Source of the DNA: Atherix ibis
Taxonomy: Eukaryota; Arthropoda; Insecta; Diptera; Athericidae
Direction: 5' to 3'
NCBI GenBank assembly: GCA_958298945.1
Contig: OY282605.1
Location: forward strand, 42,014,811-42,078,810
Length of the DNA stretch: 64,000 bases
The notes beneath the pieces are model-generated. The model saw only the letters and a list, made by a program, of their open reading frames with translations. It made no database searches and had not been told where the DNA came from. The position numbers were made by a program, and so were the translations under genes. Shown here in pieces: positions 33,279-43,394 of the stretch. The first letter of the stretch is position 1. Each line of letters begins with the position of its first letter.

Positions 33279-33577
33279 GCCTACGTATAGACATGCCTAG
33301 TCTAATCACCGAGGTAAGTCAATTTATGAAATCATATAAAACACTTTCCTCTTCTGCAGATCGACAGGTTGCATACTTGCATTTCCTTTGGAAAGTATGC
33401 AAATGATTCGGTTTATACTGAGGAAGTTATGTAATGCAGCGATGGACAACCATCATCAGGAAAAACGTCACTATTGGAGCAACCTAGAACAGCAGCCAAA
33501 CGACGGAAACCACCTTTTGCGGATTAGAAAGGAGCAACACAACCCGACTAGGACTAAACTAAAAAAAAAAAAAAAAA
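33279..33577 (+). other. 3' part of the gag-only retroposon
   Basis: The Gag frame resumes (DMPSLITEVSQFMKSYKTL and AYLHFLWKVCK) and ends at TGA 33404-33406. A 155-base untranslated tail ends in 17 A. No sequence resembling the start of ORF2 follows the stop. Confidence 0.75.
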
Positions 33578-33590
33578 TAACAATACCAAA

Positions 33591-34919
33591 ATGAATTTGA
33601 TTTTTATAAATTGCGACAATAATTATATATGTTGTCTGTATTGGTATTTAAGATGTTAAAAAAAAAAACAAAACAAAAAAGCCCTATTTTATAATCTTAA
33701 CAGACACACACTTTTTTTACTATTAATAATTTAAATCAATATAAAAATTAATGATTTTCCTTTTTTTCATATTAAATAGAATTTATCTACAGGTTCTCAA
33801 AGAGAATTACCCTTAGAAAAATTCTTTATTGTCAATAAACTTTTGAAAATTATCCAAAATCGTGCAGCATCTTTAGTATAATCTTGAATTTCTTCTGATT
33901 AATTCGATTAATTTAATCAGAAAATTAAAAGGTAGATTTTGGTTTGAAATTTATCAACTGTAATGAAATAACGATTGGCTTAAAAATAATTACCGAACTG
34001 ACTGAATGCTCTAGGCGCACCTCTTTAAAAACGTTTGACTTCACTTCTTTTAGTAAAATTGGAGGTGTATTAGTTATGAAGAGGATAGAAAATTTCCTTA
34101 TTGTATAATCGTCTGTTCAGAAAGAACTTTCCGCATATTTAAATTTCTGTATAACACTGGAATCTCTTCTTCCTCCTACAATGTCTGTTAATTAACATTG
34201 ATTACCATTTCCAAGCCGATTAATCTTCAATTAGCTGAATATTTTCCATTTTCCTTCAGCAGGTCTGTGTAATTCCTTTACAAGATCTTTCCAATGTCAA
34301 TACAATTCCATTCAATTCAATTTAAAAAATTTCTTTCAGTTCCATTACATTCCATTTCGTTTGATAATCTTAATTGAAATTTTCCTTTTTTTCTTTATTT
34401 ATAAATCGTTATACAATTTTTTTATTACCATTTTACTTATTTATTAACATTTTCATTAACTAAATTGTATTAATTATTTTAATGTATTGTATCTGGTTTT
34501 CTTTTGAATAAATTTATTAACAATTTTTTAAATAAAATTTCAATAAAAATTTCATGGCTCTTGATAAGTTTTTGAGAATATTTTTTTTTTAGATTTTAAA
34601 TAAATTGTTTGCCTTTATAAAATAACACTTGAATATATATAATTTTTTACTCCAAAAAACAAAAGGATAAAATCCAGTAAATTCAACAAACATTCCGAAA
34701 TACAAGAGAGGAATTTTCTGGTCATAAAACACTTTTCCATGAATTGTTTCTCATATTTTATATGAACATCACTTAACCAAGAGCTTATTTTTGACTATTT
34801 TGTAGATCTTTTAGTCTCAACAATTTCTTTATTTAGACCTTCTTAGCAACTTTCTTTAAAATAAAAATATTCTCCATAAAATATGGGAATTTATGAATTT
34901 TTCGTCTAACTTACTATTA
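33591..34919. other. A+T-rich spacer, nothing recognised
   Basis: No coding block was recognised in any frame. Confidence 0.4.
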
Positions 34920-35813
34920 ATTTCCTTCATTGAGGTGTCGCTACACTATGGTCCTCGTTACACAATTGCCTTTGACTTTTATTTCAGAGATTTCATATGC
35001 AAGCAATCAAAGAAAAATTAAATTATATTATTATATTTAAATTGTTACTCTATATGAATACACAAAAGACAAGGCACACTCTGGCGAATTTTTTCACATA
35101 AATTCTTCACCCAAGAACTTATGTTAATTTCTTGAAGAATAAGGAATCTTATACAATTATTTCCTAGTAAAAATTTCTTTAAATATGATCTGATCCCTTC
35201 TGATATTCTAAAATAACCAAAACCGAAGAAACTGATAAAAAAACCTTGGTCATACAGACCCGAAAGTCTGCTTCCAATCCCTGTAAAAATCCTCACGAAA
35301 CTAATCCTAAAATTTATGTGTTCTATTCTCGAGTGCAACGACTCAGACCTCATCATTCCACAACTCAACCGTACCATCGTGTTTTAGGCTATATTTAATC
35401 TTCTCTAGAGGTGAAAGAGATATTTTTTTAAATATCTCTATTAAGGAAACTCCATAAAAATTATTCTCTATTCATTTTCTTGTCACCAAATCTTGTCTTT
35501 CCAAATGATATTTTGAAGAAAAATGTCAAATTCGCAATTCTTGCTGATATCTCTCAGGGCAGCATTCTTGGCCCTCTCCTGTAAAATACCAACGTTGTTC
35601 TGTCCAATAACAACACTTTAATAGCTCTCTGTATAGAAAGGGACCGTTCCTTTCTAGGCATATTAATGGAAATACAAATCTACAAAAAAGGTACATTACT
35701 TAGGACACAATTAAAGTCATACAAGATTGGAAAGAGCCGCAATGAACCAACGCTACAAACAACTAAAAACCTTTACATAAAAGATCAAAATTGACAGTCA
35801 ACAAAAAGATAAT
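34920..35813 (+). pseudogene. LINE-J3, left part: Jockey-like RT relic
   Basis: The plus strand reads KPKKLIKKPWSYRPESLLPI and then KILTKLILKFMCSILE (RT block P-x-x-Y-R-P-I-S-L-L-P-x-x-x-K-x-x-E-K-L-I). About 250 bases further it reads ADISQGSILGPLL, the palm P-Q-G-S-x-L-G-P-L-L block. The catalytic YADD was not found. The open minus-strand frame at 35045-35377 is antisense to these blocks and is not a gene. mar-A5 interrupts the element at its right end. Confidence 0.7.
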
Positions 35814-35815
35814 TA

Positions 35816-36636
35816 CGAGGTCTGTTCAAAAAATATCGCGAATTTTGAATTTCCGTGGGTTACGTTTATTAGATTTTCGAGTTTTTTTGTGGCGTTATGT
35901 TGGTACTTATGTTTTTTACTTATACCGACAAGTTGAGCCATTTTGAATGTTCAGTTAATTTTTGACAGCTGCTTTGCTTGCACGTGTTTTTGATCGTCTT
36001 CGATTTTTGCCCATTCCCAAAAATGGACCAAATAATCTGTTTCGGGAACAAGAAAAAGTCACAGTGGGCCAGATCTGGGGAGTACGGTGGCTGCGGCATT
36101 ATTAGTGTATTGTTTTTGGCCAAAAATTCGCGCACATGCGTGAGCAGGGATGTTATCATGGTGCGAAAGCCAATTTTAGTTCTTCCACAATTCCAGGCAG
36201 GTAATATTCCTTATTAACCGTTCTACCCTGTGGAAAGAACTCATTATGTACCACGTCCCTGCAATCGAACAAAACTGTAAGCAAATCCTTCACATTCGAC
36301 CGAACTTGGGGCGCTTTTTTCGGTCTTGGCTCCTGCGGCAGTTTTCATTGGGATGATTGAGCTTTGGTTTCCACGTCATAACCATAAAATCATGATTTCT
36401 GGAGCAAATTTGGGTCATTAACACAGCAATGTTAATGCGATGCTGTTTTTGGTCGAAATTGGGCAAAAATCGAAGACGAGCCAAAACACGTGGAAGCAAA
36501 GCAGCTGTCAAAAATTAACTGAACAATCAAAATGGCCTAACTTGTAGGCATAAGTGAGAGTAATTAGTACCAACGTAACGCCACAAAAAAATTGAAAATC
36601 GAATATACGTAACCCGCGGAAATCCAAGACATCGTA
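35816..36636. mobile_element. mar-A5: foldback mariner with two 5' ends, nested in LINE-J3
   Basis: The left end (TIR CGAGGTCTGTTCAAAAAATA at 35816, preceded by TA) and about 190 bases after it are the 5' end of mar-A in plus orientation. They reach the start-codon region (ATGGACCAAATAATCTG near 36024). The rest is mar-A in minus orientation, beginning at VREFLAKNNTLIMPQPPYSP and DFFLFPK near 36040-36130 and running back to another 5' end at 36636. The two termini are thus inverted copies of the same 5' end over about 180-190 bases, and no 3' TIR is present. The minus part has the shared HTH deletion junction (CGTCTTCGATTTTTGCCCA). A single-step origin by inverted template switching or by fusion of two copies is possible. 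Confidence 0.82.
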
Positions 36637-37100
36637 TATGCAATTCAGTAATTAGACTCATATGGTCATGTGAAATATGGTAGACCTCTGAGGTTCAACC
36701 AGGTCCAATCGTCTCCAATGCTCCAATCGAAAACCCTCCGAACAATCGTCAATGCTCTCTCTTATATACGTATTACTTTTTGTGAATTTTTTACAAAAAA
36801 TTCATAGTCAACTGCCATCCCAGAACAATCCTCTTCGTAAAGAAAAGCTTTCAATTTGTCTCCAAGAAAACATACATGGACACTTGGAAACGTGTTGGCT
36901 GCGAGATTTATCAACGTCAAGTAATAAAACTTCTTGTTAATATTAATTATAATATGAAACTTTTTGTTTCAGATAACAAAAAAAAACTAGAATTAGCATT
37001 CCTAGACTTGCAGCACAAATCAGTCCGGTCTTTTCGTGCCCCTTTAGAAGGTTAAAAATCATGTTGCCGTTTTTATTTAAGAGCGTCACACTAAATTGAA
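36637..37100 (+). pseudogene. LINE-J3, right part: ORF2 C-terminal relic
   Basis: The plus strand reads YGHVKYGRPLRFNQVQ and QSKTLRTIVNALSYIRI, the LINE C-terminal block Y-G-L-x-x-W-G...I-Q-x-x-Q-S-K-x-L-R-x-I-x-N-A-P-W-Y-V. The sequence then decays towards 37100. Order and strand agree with the left part of J3 across mar-A5. Confidence 0.6.
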
Positions 37101-37152
37101 ATGTGAAATTTGAAGCAATGATCTGTCATTAAATTTTATGTTAACCGATGTA

Positions 37153-38446
37153 CGAGGGTCATTCAACAAGTTCTTAATCTACAAAAGAAAAACGAAAATT
37201 TTGGAAAAGTGGCAATTTATTTTTTCACATAATCTCTTTAAAGCTCGATACACTTGGCCCAGCGATGCTCTAATTTTTTTAACCCGTCCAAAAAATACGT
37301 TTTCTCGAGGGAAGCAAAATAGGCCTCCGTGGCGACGATGACCTCCTCATTCGACCCAAATCTATTCCCGGCGAGTGATATTTTCAGGTTTGGAAACAAA
37401 AAGTAGTCACAGGGGGCCAAATCTGGAGAGTATGGTGGATGGGGCAGTAATTCGTAGCGCAATTCGACCAATTTGGCCATGGCGATGGCGGAGGTGTGAG
37501 CCGGCACGTTGTCGTGGTGGAACAGCACTTTTTTCTTCGTAAAGCGGGGCCGCTTTTTCTTCAATTCGACGTCAAATCGGCCCAATAAGTCAGCATAGTA
37601 GCGCCCCGTAATTGTTTTACCCTTCTCGAGGTAATCGATGTGGATCACACCTTGTGAATCCCAGAAAACGGTGGCCATCACCTTTCCGGCCGATCGAACA
37701 GTCTTCGCCTTCTTCGGAGCACGTTCGCCGGGTGAAATCCACTGTTTTGACTGTTCCTTGGTCTCTGGTGTGTACCAGTGAATCCATGTTTCGTCGACGG
37801 TCATGAAACGAAGCAAGAACTCCACTGGATTGCGCTGAAACAGCGCCAAAAACGTCGCCGATGTGGTCTCACGGTTGCGCTTGTTTTCCGGTGTGAGCAA
37901 ACGCGGCACCCATCGCGCCAACAGCTTTCTCATGCCCAGTTCTTCGTGTAGAATATGATGCCCCGTTCCTACTGCGATGCCCACAGTCTCCGCTATCTCG
38001 TGAGCCTTCAATCGACGGTCTGCCAACACGAGATCGTGGACTTTTTTAACGTTTTCCTCCGTAGCAGCCGTTTTTGGGGCACCTGGGCTTGGCTCATCAA
38101 AAACCGACGTGCGGCCACGAACAAACTCGTTGAACCAATTCTTGACGGTCGCCATCGAAGGAGAAGAGTCACCATACACAGCATCTAAGCTATCTTTGAT
38201 TTTGCTGCACGTTTTCCCTTCCAAAAACAAGAATCTAATCACCGTACGATATTGTTCTTTTTCCATTTTTGTGCAACCGACCGACACGCTCGCTTTCAAA
38301 GCCTCTCAAAACAAAACTAATGAAGGGGTTTCGACTGAAACTACTGACAGTAGGCTACTAAAAGAATGTACTGCACGATGGTCAATTTCTTTTGTGACAG
38401 CAGTTCCTTCGGGCGGTGAGGCTAAGTACTTGTTGAATGACCCTCG
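37153..38446 (-). mobile_element. mar-E1: complete-length mariner
   Basis: The element is 1,294 bp. The TIRs CGAGGGTCATTCAACAAGTT... (37153-37176) and its complement (38423-38446) match at 23 of 24 bases. The left side is flanked by TA at 37151-37152; the right flank is TC, so one duplication base is mutated. It carries one transposase gene on the minus strand. mar-E2 at 9459 is a deletion derivative of the same family. Confidence 0.93.
37238..38266 (-). CDS. Mariner transposase of mar-E1, catalytic triad intact
   Basis: A DDE transposase of 342 codons from the ATG at 38264-38266 (MEKEQYRTVIRFLFLEGKTC); an alternative in-frame start lies 11 codons upstream, but mar-E2 also starts with MEK. 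Domains: first helix-turn-helix at residues about 5-50 (TVKNWFNEFVRGRTSV), linker SPGAPKTAATEENV, second helix-turn-helix with RRLKAHEIAETVGIAV at 84-110, and RWVPRLL at 118-124. The catalytic Asp residues are D158 (MTVDETWIHWY), D252 (FHHDNVPAHTS) and D287 (PPYSPDLAPCDYFLF), DD34D. The frame has no internal stop. It ends with KCIEL and TAA, where mar-E2 retains KGDYVEK, so the last 6-7 residues are lost to one point mutation. Whether that abolishes activity is unknown. Confidence 0.93.
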   Translation of the reverse strand: MEKEQYRTVIRFLFLEGKTCSKIKDSLDAVYGDSSPSMATVKNWFNEFVRGRTSVFDEPSPGAPKTAATEENVKKVHDLVLADRRLKAHEIAETVGIAVGTGHHILHEELGMRKLLARWVPRLLTPENKRNRETTSATFLALFQRNPVEFLLRFMTVDETWIHWYTPETKEQSKQWISPGERAPKKAKTVRSAGKVMATVFWDSQGVIHIDYLEKGKTITGRYYADLLGRFDVELKKKRPRFTKKKVLFHHDNVPAHTSAIAMAKLVELRYELLPHPPYSPDLAPCDYFLFPNLKISLAGNRFGSNEEVIVATEAYFASLEKTYFLDGLKKLEHRWAKCIEL

Positions 38447-38559
38447 TCGATTCAAGTGTTTAACTTATAAAAAAAATGCAACGAGACTTTGTGAAAAACA
38501 CTGTCAATACCAAAAGATGATAAAAATGGGAACGAGTGAAAACTCTTCTTATGACTGTT

Positions 38560-38890
38560 ATGAGATCCATAATAAAAGGCTTCGAAAAGGGTTCTTCGCA
38601 TCAGATCGGACATTTCAGACACTTGCGGATATTCCACCATGACACGGTCATGTCCATCAACAAGTTTTTATCGAAAAAAGAATTTTCTGGTTTCCTAGCC
38701 ACCCCATATTTACGTTTTCTTTGTTCCCAATGATGAAAATAACATCTGGGTAATGTCGATACGTCTAAAAGGGTGTACCCAAGAAGCTAAAGATCATTCA
38801 ATAATACCTGGAAGCAACGATGCATAGCTGCCCAATAGAACCGATTTCAAGAGGATATCATTGATCCTTTTGAAAGGATTTTAAAACTTC
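38560..38890 (+). pseudogene. Mariner-type transposase relic
   Basis: The plus strand reads IFHHDTVMSINKFLSKKEFS, a decayed second-Asp block (H-H-D-N-A-x-x-H...F-L-x-K), and about 200 bases later NTWKQRCIAAQ, a C-terminal block like that at 16490-16650. No third-Asp block is left. Confidence 0.5.
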
Positions 38891-41090
38891 AACAAAAATT
38901 ACTAGGACCCAACAATGAGTAATTCAAAATTAAAATACTGCCACCAATGTCAAAAAGCTTCGTACTATGTTTAAAAAAGTCTTTAAAAAAGAAAAAAACA
39001 GAATTTTCTGTACAATTAATATCTCTAAAAAACTATGTTAGCATTTAAGAAAAAATTTAAAAAAATTGTATGCGTCAAAAATCATTGCGTCTGAACCTTA
39101 CAACACTAATAATTTTAGACTAGTCCATTAAAATAAAAATAATGTTTTATGATAAAATAGTTGAAAAGCCGAAAATCAATATTGTCATGACAAAAATTCA
39201 TATCATAAACTATGAACTGTGGCTAAATATTTAGCGTAGCTTTGGTGTTCGTATTACGAATTGGCTAGCAAATCCCCTTAAAATACAAAATCCAATTAAA
39301 TCGAGATAGGCTTTTGTAAACAATAGTGAGATACATGTTAGTTGGCATAGGCCTAGAATAGTGTCAATAGTTTTAGTATTGATAATCCAAATTTATGAAA
39401 TCGAATTATCCAAATGGCTAAAAGCTCTGGAGTTTGGAGTTGGTACCACCGATTCAGTTAGGCTACACGTTATAGTTTTAACGCATTTCAATGTTTAATT
39501 TCGGTTATTATATAATAGTTTTGAAATCGAAACGATTCGCAATTATCATTTATTGCTGTTTGATTAACTTTGGCGATTTTACATATGGTATGCCAGTAAC
39601 AGTCGTAGTTAGTCGTATAACTTATGATACTGACATTGGCACTGAATCTACACATATTCGAGCATATCCGTTTGTTTCGGTGGACGCACAAAATTTGTTA
39701 GTTTGCGTTTGGATGACATAACAAAATTTGCCAATTTCAAATTTTGAAACATTGCTATTAGTAAAGATTAGGTGCCGCATGACTCGAAGGATTATTTTCA
39801 GACTATGGGGCTCTCAGACTTATAAAATTCAGTTTTCTGACTATGCGAATTGTTTCGATATATATTATAAACTGAATGGGATTAACATCAAATTCGAATG
39901 AATAATCGTCAGCTTATCAAAATTCTAAGGCTGCATAGATTAATTTTCTGAACAGATAATATATGATTTTTCATTTAATGCAGTTGCCTATTAATCTATC
40001 CATATTACTAATACTATGTGCTTGCCATTGTATTCAGAACCAATTGCAAATTTGTACTTATGAAATATAATTAAAATTATTTGGAAAAGTTATTAATATC
40101 TGAGACTCTAGATTGACGCCAATAAATTCGTCTGTAAAATTTTACCAATTTTAAAAAAGGAATAAATTCCTTTATTGGGCATAATAAATTCATAAATTTA
40201 AATGGTGAAAAGTCAAAAAGATCGCATCCAAATTCAAATGACTTTCAAAAGAAATTTATGTTAAACATAATTAAAAAAAATCGATTCATTATTTTTTCTT
40301 TTTGTTAAAAATTTACTATATTATAAAATGAAAATGTTTGAGAAGAGAAACTTTCACCAAATATATTCTATAGTAAGAGTATAAAAGTTTGAAGTGCCGT
40401 TTCATTGCAAAGTTCTTATAGTCGAGACATTTTGTTCAAGTTTTCCGGTAAAATTTCACCTTCAAAGTTGATGCATAAATTTTTAATTATTTATTGAAAG
40501 GAAAACTTTATTCGAAATAATTGACTCTCATTGCAGTTCTTTTAATCAAAAGTTTTCCAGTACAATGAAATTTTTCCCCATACTCTTTTTCGCCACTAAA
40601 AATTGGAAAGATAGTCACATCCATCCATTGAGACTGTACTCATAGAAAATGTACCACTTCCAAAGGAGTAATCGTATATTTGTATACTTTTTGACTCTGT
40701 ATGTATATTCTCCATAATGTATGTATGCAAAGGAAAGAATTCCATACTAAATGGTTGAAGTCAAATGTGCATAAATGTTTGAATTTTTTGTTGTTTGACT
40801 AATTGTCTAATTTATTATATTTATTTATAGTTCAACATAAATAAGGTGTTAATCTGAGTCGATTATAGAACAAAATTTACACTAAATATTTAAAATTAAA
40901 ATAAAATATTTTTTGCTAAAATTAAAATTATCTAATTCTATAAAATAGGTCACAATTTTTTTGGTTAAAATTTTTTATTTTTTTTTATTCAAAAGTTGAC
41001 CAAAACTCCTACAAAAAGGCTGCTTTAATTCTGCATATATTTTTGTAATTTTCATTATTAGACTTACAAAATTTCAATACTTTACAAAAT
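38891..41090. other. Spacer, nothing recognised
   Basis: The overlapping sense and antisense open frames at 39488-39721 have no identifiable motif. The rest is A+T-rich. Confidence 0.4.
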
Positions 41091-41092
41091 TA

Positions 41093-42169
41093 CCAGGTGT
41101 AAAAGCTTAAATCTGCTGTTTGGTTATAGATGGCGTGAGTGAGCGTTTTAAGCTACTATGGACACGCCATACTTTTTTTTTATGAGTTTGACACCTGTCA
41201 ATATTAATCAGTGCACTTTATCAGCAATTTCGTATTTTTGGTAATCATGTCTAGTTTTGTACCAGAAAAAGAGCATATGCGGGAAGCCCCGCTTTTCTGC
41301 TTCAATTTGAAGAAATCGGCTGCCGAATCGCATCGAATGCTTATGGAGGCCTATGGTGACAGTGCTTTATCGTAAACAACATGCCGAGATTGGTTATGTC
41401 GGTTCAAAGACGGCAATTTTGACTTGTGGAACAAGAAGCGTTAAAATCGGCCTAGGAAGGTTGAGGACCATCAATTGCAGACTCTTTTGGACGAAGACGA
41501 TACCCAATCGCAAAAAATGCTCGCGACGCAATTGAAAAGATCGGAAAATGGGTGCCGCATGAATTGAACGATAGGCAGATGGAGTGACGCCAAAAAAAGC
41601 GATGAAAAGTGGATATATACCGGCCAACCATCAACTTCTTGGTGGGATCAGCAGGGTATCGTCTACTATGAGATGTTGAAACCTGGTAAAACTGTCAATG
41701 CTCACCGCTACCACCAACAACTGATCAAATTGCACCGTGCTCTGCGTGAAAAAAGGACGGATTATCAACAAAGACATGACAAGCTGATTTTCCTCCACGA
41801 CAACGCACCATCGCACACGTCAAAAATGGTCCGAAACTACTTGGAAACACTTAACTGGGGGGTTCCTCTCCCACCCCGCTTATTCATCAGACCTAGTCCC
41901 TTTTAACTAGCACCTGTTTACGTCGATGGGCCACGCGCTCGCTGAGCAGCACTTCAATTCTGACGAGGACGTCCGAAAATGGCTTGATGAGTGGTTTGCC
42001 TCGAAAAATAAGGAATTTTTTTGGCGTGGTATCTACAAATTACCCGAGGGATGGGAAAAATGTGTAGCTAGCGACGGCAAGTATTTTGAATAAATTCGTT
42101 TTTGCTTTTTATGAAAAAACTATGTCTTTTTTGGACTGAAAAACAGCGGATTTAAGCTTATACACCTTT
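41093..42169 (+). mobile_element. mar-F: Mos1-like (mauritiana-type) mariner, internally deleted
   Basis: The TIRs at 41095-41121 (AGGTGTAAAAGCTTAAATCT...) and 42141-42167 match at 25 of 27 bases; TA precedes the left end. The length is about 1,077 bp. The transposase is recognisable from MSSFVPEKEHMREAPLFCFN at 41248 and proceeds through KKSAAESHRMLMEAYGDSAL. A gap of a few dozen codons in the second helix-turn-helix is followed by IGKWVPHELNDRQME. Another deletion removes most of the first-Asp region (SDEKWIYTGQPSTS), then WWDQQGIVYYEMLKPGKTVN, IFLHDNAPSHTSKMVRNYLE (second Asp) and SMGHALAEQHFNSDEDVRKW follow, ending in CVASDGKYFE before TAA near 42092. The third-Asp block is frameshifted and reads LVPF. 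It is inactive. Confidence 0.9.
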
Positions 42170-42369
42170 TTTTGCATATTTCTGACTGTAATTTGGTTAT
42201 TAATTGACGGATGATAGGTTTTAAATATTTTAATTCAGACTATAAGAAAATGTGCTAGGAACTTTTTGTGAAATAAGGTCTTACATTTTGTAGAGAAATT
42301 TGTTGTGTTATGTAATTTTGTTGAAACTCCATATAGTCCAGATTAATATCTTTAAGTTCAGGCTATGAA
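42170..42369 (-). pseudogene. R8, left part: rosa-like relic
   Basis: The block CTCCATATAGTCCAGATTAA and TTCAGGCTA near 42330-42363 is the family region also seen at 23372, 27829 and 63926. It is separated from the first-Asp block at 43045-43260 by an insert of about 650 bases. Confidence 0.45.
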
Positions 42370-43030
42370 CAGAATTATTCTGATATTTAGCATGTCATAT
42401 CGCCCAATCACAAAACACAGAGCTGCATTTTTTTATGCATTTGATTGCCAAACTGCTTTGCTTTATGAAATCGAATCCCCAAACTGTTTTTCGCTCTATA
42501 GTGAGTTGGCTCTAATCAAATCTACCATAACCCTCTTCTGTACCTTTAACTCTCAACCAAATGATTCCTTCGAATTCTTAACACTGAGCAGTCCCACCAG
42601 TAGACCACTCATCTTGCCTTAAATTCACTACTTCTTGTGCTTCCAAACCATCACTAAGTAACCAGTTATAAGGTTGATTGCAAGGCGTTTCTAAATCTCT
42701 ACTATCATCTGCATTGATAGCATCCTGGAACTGGACTCCCCTCAGTACCAGTCCTAAAGCTGTGCCCACGGTTCGGGTATTAACCACAGCCATCACGTTT
42801 TAGCAAAGGCACCTAATTTAGGTTAGGCGCTATATGCCCAACAAGAATGGGATACCCGACTTTCCATTTTAAGAGCACGTGGTAGGTGCTGCTACTCAGA
42901 CAGCCACAGTAAGAATCTTTATAAACTCGCGATACTATTATGCTCATTTTTTCAGAAGTAACCCCTTTGCGGGATCAGGATACGAAAAGTTGTTTTTATA
43001 CGAACATAGTACTTAGAATTGATGGTTCAA
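42370..43030. other. Unidentified insert within rosa-like relic R8
   Basis: About 650 bases, richer in G+C than either flank, lie where R5 has only about 100 bases. The minus strand has a 72-codon open frame (42578-42796; MMAVVNTRTVGTALGLVLRG, then DSRDLETPCNQPYNWLLSDG) that I do not recognise. A short TTTAGGTTAGGCGC lies at 42819. No TIR, A-tail or target duplication was found, so neither the exact ends nor the class of this insert is known. Confidence 0.4.
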
Positions 43031-43265
43031 CAAAATACGAACCAATAACGCCTTTAAATCAAAATTCACATCAGACAGTCACTTTTGTCAGATACAATGG
43101 CTTCGTTAAAGTTACTTGTGGATTTTTAGAGCCTCATATATGGTAATATTGGTTGTTAACGTATCCACTATATAAAAAATAAGCCTCATCGCTGAATATT
43201 AATTTTGTTCGAAAAAAGCCTGCTCTTCCAGCTCCTAATCGATGTATCTTCTGCCCTATTTCAAA
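43031..43265 (-). pseudogene. R8, right part: rosa-like relic
   Basis: The complement of AAAAAATAAGCCTCATCGCT near 43175-43190 is the SDEA...F first-Asp block, and the segment to its left (GGATTTTTAGAGCCTCATAT) is shared with R4. Confidence 0.6.
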
Positions 43266-43394
43266 ATAATGTTTGATAGTTGAAGTATCTATAATATGAA
43301 ATTGTAAATATAAAACTATAAAAACAATACCTAAATTGTTATTATTTTTGAATTATTGTTGAATAACAAGGTTGTACTCTTTAAATTAAATACT

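Larger units (their letters stand above)
30488..33577 (+). mobile_element. Gag-only non-LTR retroposon with A-tail and target-site duplication
   Basis: The boundaries come from a 13-base target duplication: TAACATTACCAAA at 30475-30487 and TAACAATACCAAA at 33578-33590 (12 of 13 match). Inside are a 227-base 5' leader, one long ORF with three zinc knuckles (30715-31953, originally running on to 33406), a 155-base 3' tail and a run of 17 A at 33561-33577. Without the later mariner mar-D (1,243 bases with its TA) the element is about 1.85 kb. No endonuclease or RT frame exists between ORF1 and the A-tail. The 5' end appears complete, because a leader precedes the ATG and the duplication abuts it. 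It may be a HeT-A-like gag-only element or an ORF2-deleted Jockey-clade LINE. Confidence 0.75.

Noticed and set aside
35045..35377. 110-codon minus-strand frame
   Set aside because: The complementary strand carries SYRPESLLPI and other RT blocks of LINE-J3, so this is antisense.
37612..38642. Plus-strand open frames across mar-E1
   Set aside because: Antisense to the intact transposase; the 177-codon one also crosses the TIR into the flank.
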